Source of the DNA: Saprospiraceae bacterium
GTDB lineage: Bacteria; Bacteroidota; Bacteroidia; Chitinophagales; Saprospiraceae
Direction: 5' to 3'
Assembly: GCA_029251525.1 (NCBI GenBank)
Contig: JAQXDE010000035.1
Span: forward strand, 372,001-436,000
Length of the DNA stretch: 64,000 bases
Shown piece by piece: positions 63,442 to 64,000 of this stretch. The notes beneath the pieces are model-generated. The model searched no databases, had not been told where the DNA came from, and saw only the letters and a list, made by a program, of their open reading frames with translations. The position numbers and the translations under genes were made by a program. Position 1 is the first letter of the stretch; every line of letters begins with the position of its first letter.

Positions 63442-64000
63442 TTATTTTTTAGGAAGAACTATTTTAAAGATTGTTCCTTTGGGAATATTATCAGCTACCG
63501 TGATCTTACCTTGATGAGCCTTTACAATTTGAGATACAATGTATAAACCTAAACCTGTCCCTTTAGTTCTTCTTGTGTCTTCATTTCCTACTCGATAAAA
63601 ACGTTCAAATATTTTATTTTTTTCTCGATCAGAGATGCCAATTCCGTTATCAGATATATTTAAAAATATTTTTTCATTTCCTTGTTGTAGGTCAATTTCG
63701 ATTTTAGGTTGCGTTGTAAAATTATATTTTATTGCATTTTCAACCAAGTTTGTGATTACTGAAACTATTCCATTTTGATCACCCTCAATAATTGGAATTC
63801 CATTTTGAATGTTTTTTAGGAATATAACTTTTGGATGTTTTTCACTTATTGAATCAACTATATTATTGATAAGATAATCTAATCGAACTGGCTCTAAATG
63901 AGGTTGATAAGCAGATTCTAGCTTAGCAGCAAAGAGCAAATTATTGACTAACTCGTTTAGTCGTTCTGAATCTTTAATTGCATTTTTTCCAAACCGTTCA
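63442..64000 (-). CDS. Sensor histidine kinase (N-terminal part beyond right edge)
   Basis: The frame continues past the right edge: reading the minus strand from 64000 gives ERFGKNAIKDSERLNELVNN, the end of the dimerisation helix, leading into LLFAAKLESAYQ. The HATPase domain shows the N box NLVENAIKYNF, G1 box DNGIGI, F box IFERFYR and G2 box GTGLGLYIV, ending in KGTIFKIVLPKK. The His-box and sensor region lie outside the window. It partners the response regulator 28 bases downstream. Confidence 0.9.
   Translation of the reverse strand, partial: ERFGKNAIKDSERLNELVNNLLFAAKLESAYQPHLEPVRLDYLINNIVDSISEKHPKVIFLKNIQNGIPIIEGDQNGIVSVITNLVENAIKYNFTTQPKIEIDLQQGNEKIFLNISDNGIGISDREKNKIFERFYRVGNEDTRRTKGTGLGLYIVSQIVKAHQGKITVADNIPKGTIFKIVLPKK

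Overview
The window reads as chromosomal DNA of a free-living, probably aquatic member of the Bacteroidota. The base composition is AT-rich. Several large secreted proteins end in type IX secretion (T9SS) sorting domains of both type A and type B. Other Bacteroidota traits are the absence of Shine-Dalgarno sequences before most genes, one TAnnTTTG-type promoter element, FG-GAP/ASPIC and MopE-type metal-binding repeats, and lipoprotein-anchored TlpA thioredoxins. The repertoire resembles Saprospiria or marine Flavobacteriia, but the sequence alone does not fix the genus. I saw no rRNA, tRNA, CRISPR array, insertion sequence or prophage.

Layout. 1-2.5 kb (minus): the 5' part of a secreted lamin-tail/CotH protein, then a HipA-like kinase overlapping a DUF3037 gene. 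2.6-5.4 kb (plus): a GMC oxidoreductase, its Tat-lipoprotein partner subunit and a ribosome-hibernation-factor-like protein. 5.5-8.8 kb: a two-domain universal stress protein with two Crp/Fnr-like palindromes upstream, then about 2.3 kb of decaying DNA that contains a second, broken universal stress protein gene. 8.8-24.7 kb (plus): an island of four very large or repetitive T9SS substrates plus a membrane-anchored HTH protein. 25-31.4 kb (minus): SET-domain protein, flavin amine oxidase, heptose kinase, Kdo transferase, a membrane SGNH hydrolase and an alpha/beta hydrolase. 31.5-33.7 kb (plus): TlpA lipoprotein and GpsA. 33.8-55.8 kb (mostly minus): SppA, a Fpg/Nei glycosylase without a zinc finger, an ABC exporter, two sortilin-like BNR proteins, a TIR-TPR-SDR fusion, a second TlpA lipoprotein, a dicarboxylate/amino-acid symporter and alanine dehydrogenase. 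56-64 kb: an RluA-type pseudouridine synthase, a giant WG-repeat protein, a probable lipoprotein, and a response regulator with a sensor kinase cut by the right edge.

How the genes fit together. The 8.8-24.7 kb island looks like a surface display locus. It combines glycan-binding-like modules, calcium-binding repeats and a 33-copy cysteine-rich repeat array, and may have its own membrane-anchored transcription factor. Cell-envelope functions recur elsewhere (lipid A/core sugars, SppA, TlpA, MsbA-like exporter). The most unusual single gene is the 962-residue fusion of an N-terminal TIR domain, TPR repeats and a complete short-chain dehydrogenase. It places a candidate NAD-consuming or signalling domain and a NAD(P)-using enzyme on one chain. 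Gene loss is visible at several places: the broken universal stress protein, a lipoprotein signal peptide disrupted by a 4-bp duplication, and several long spacers with no recognisable gene.
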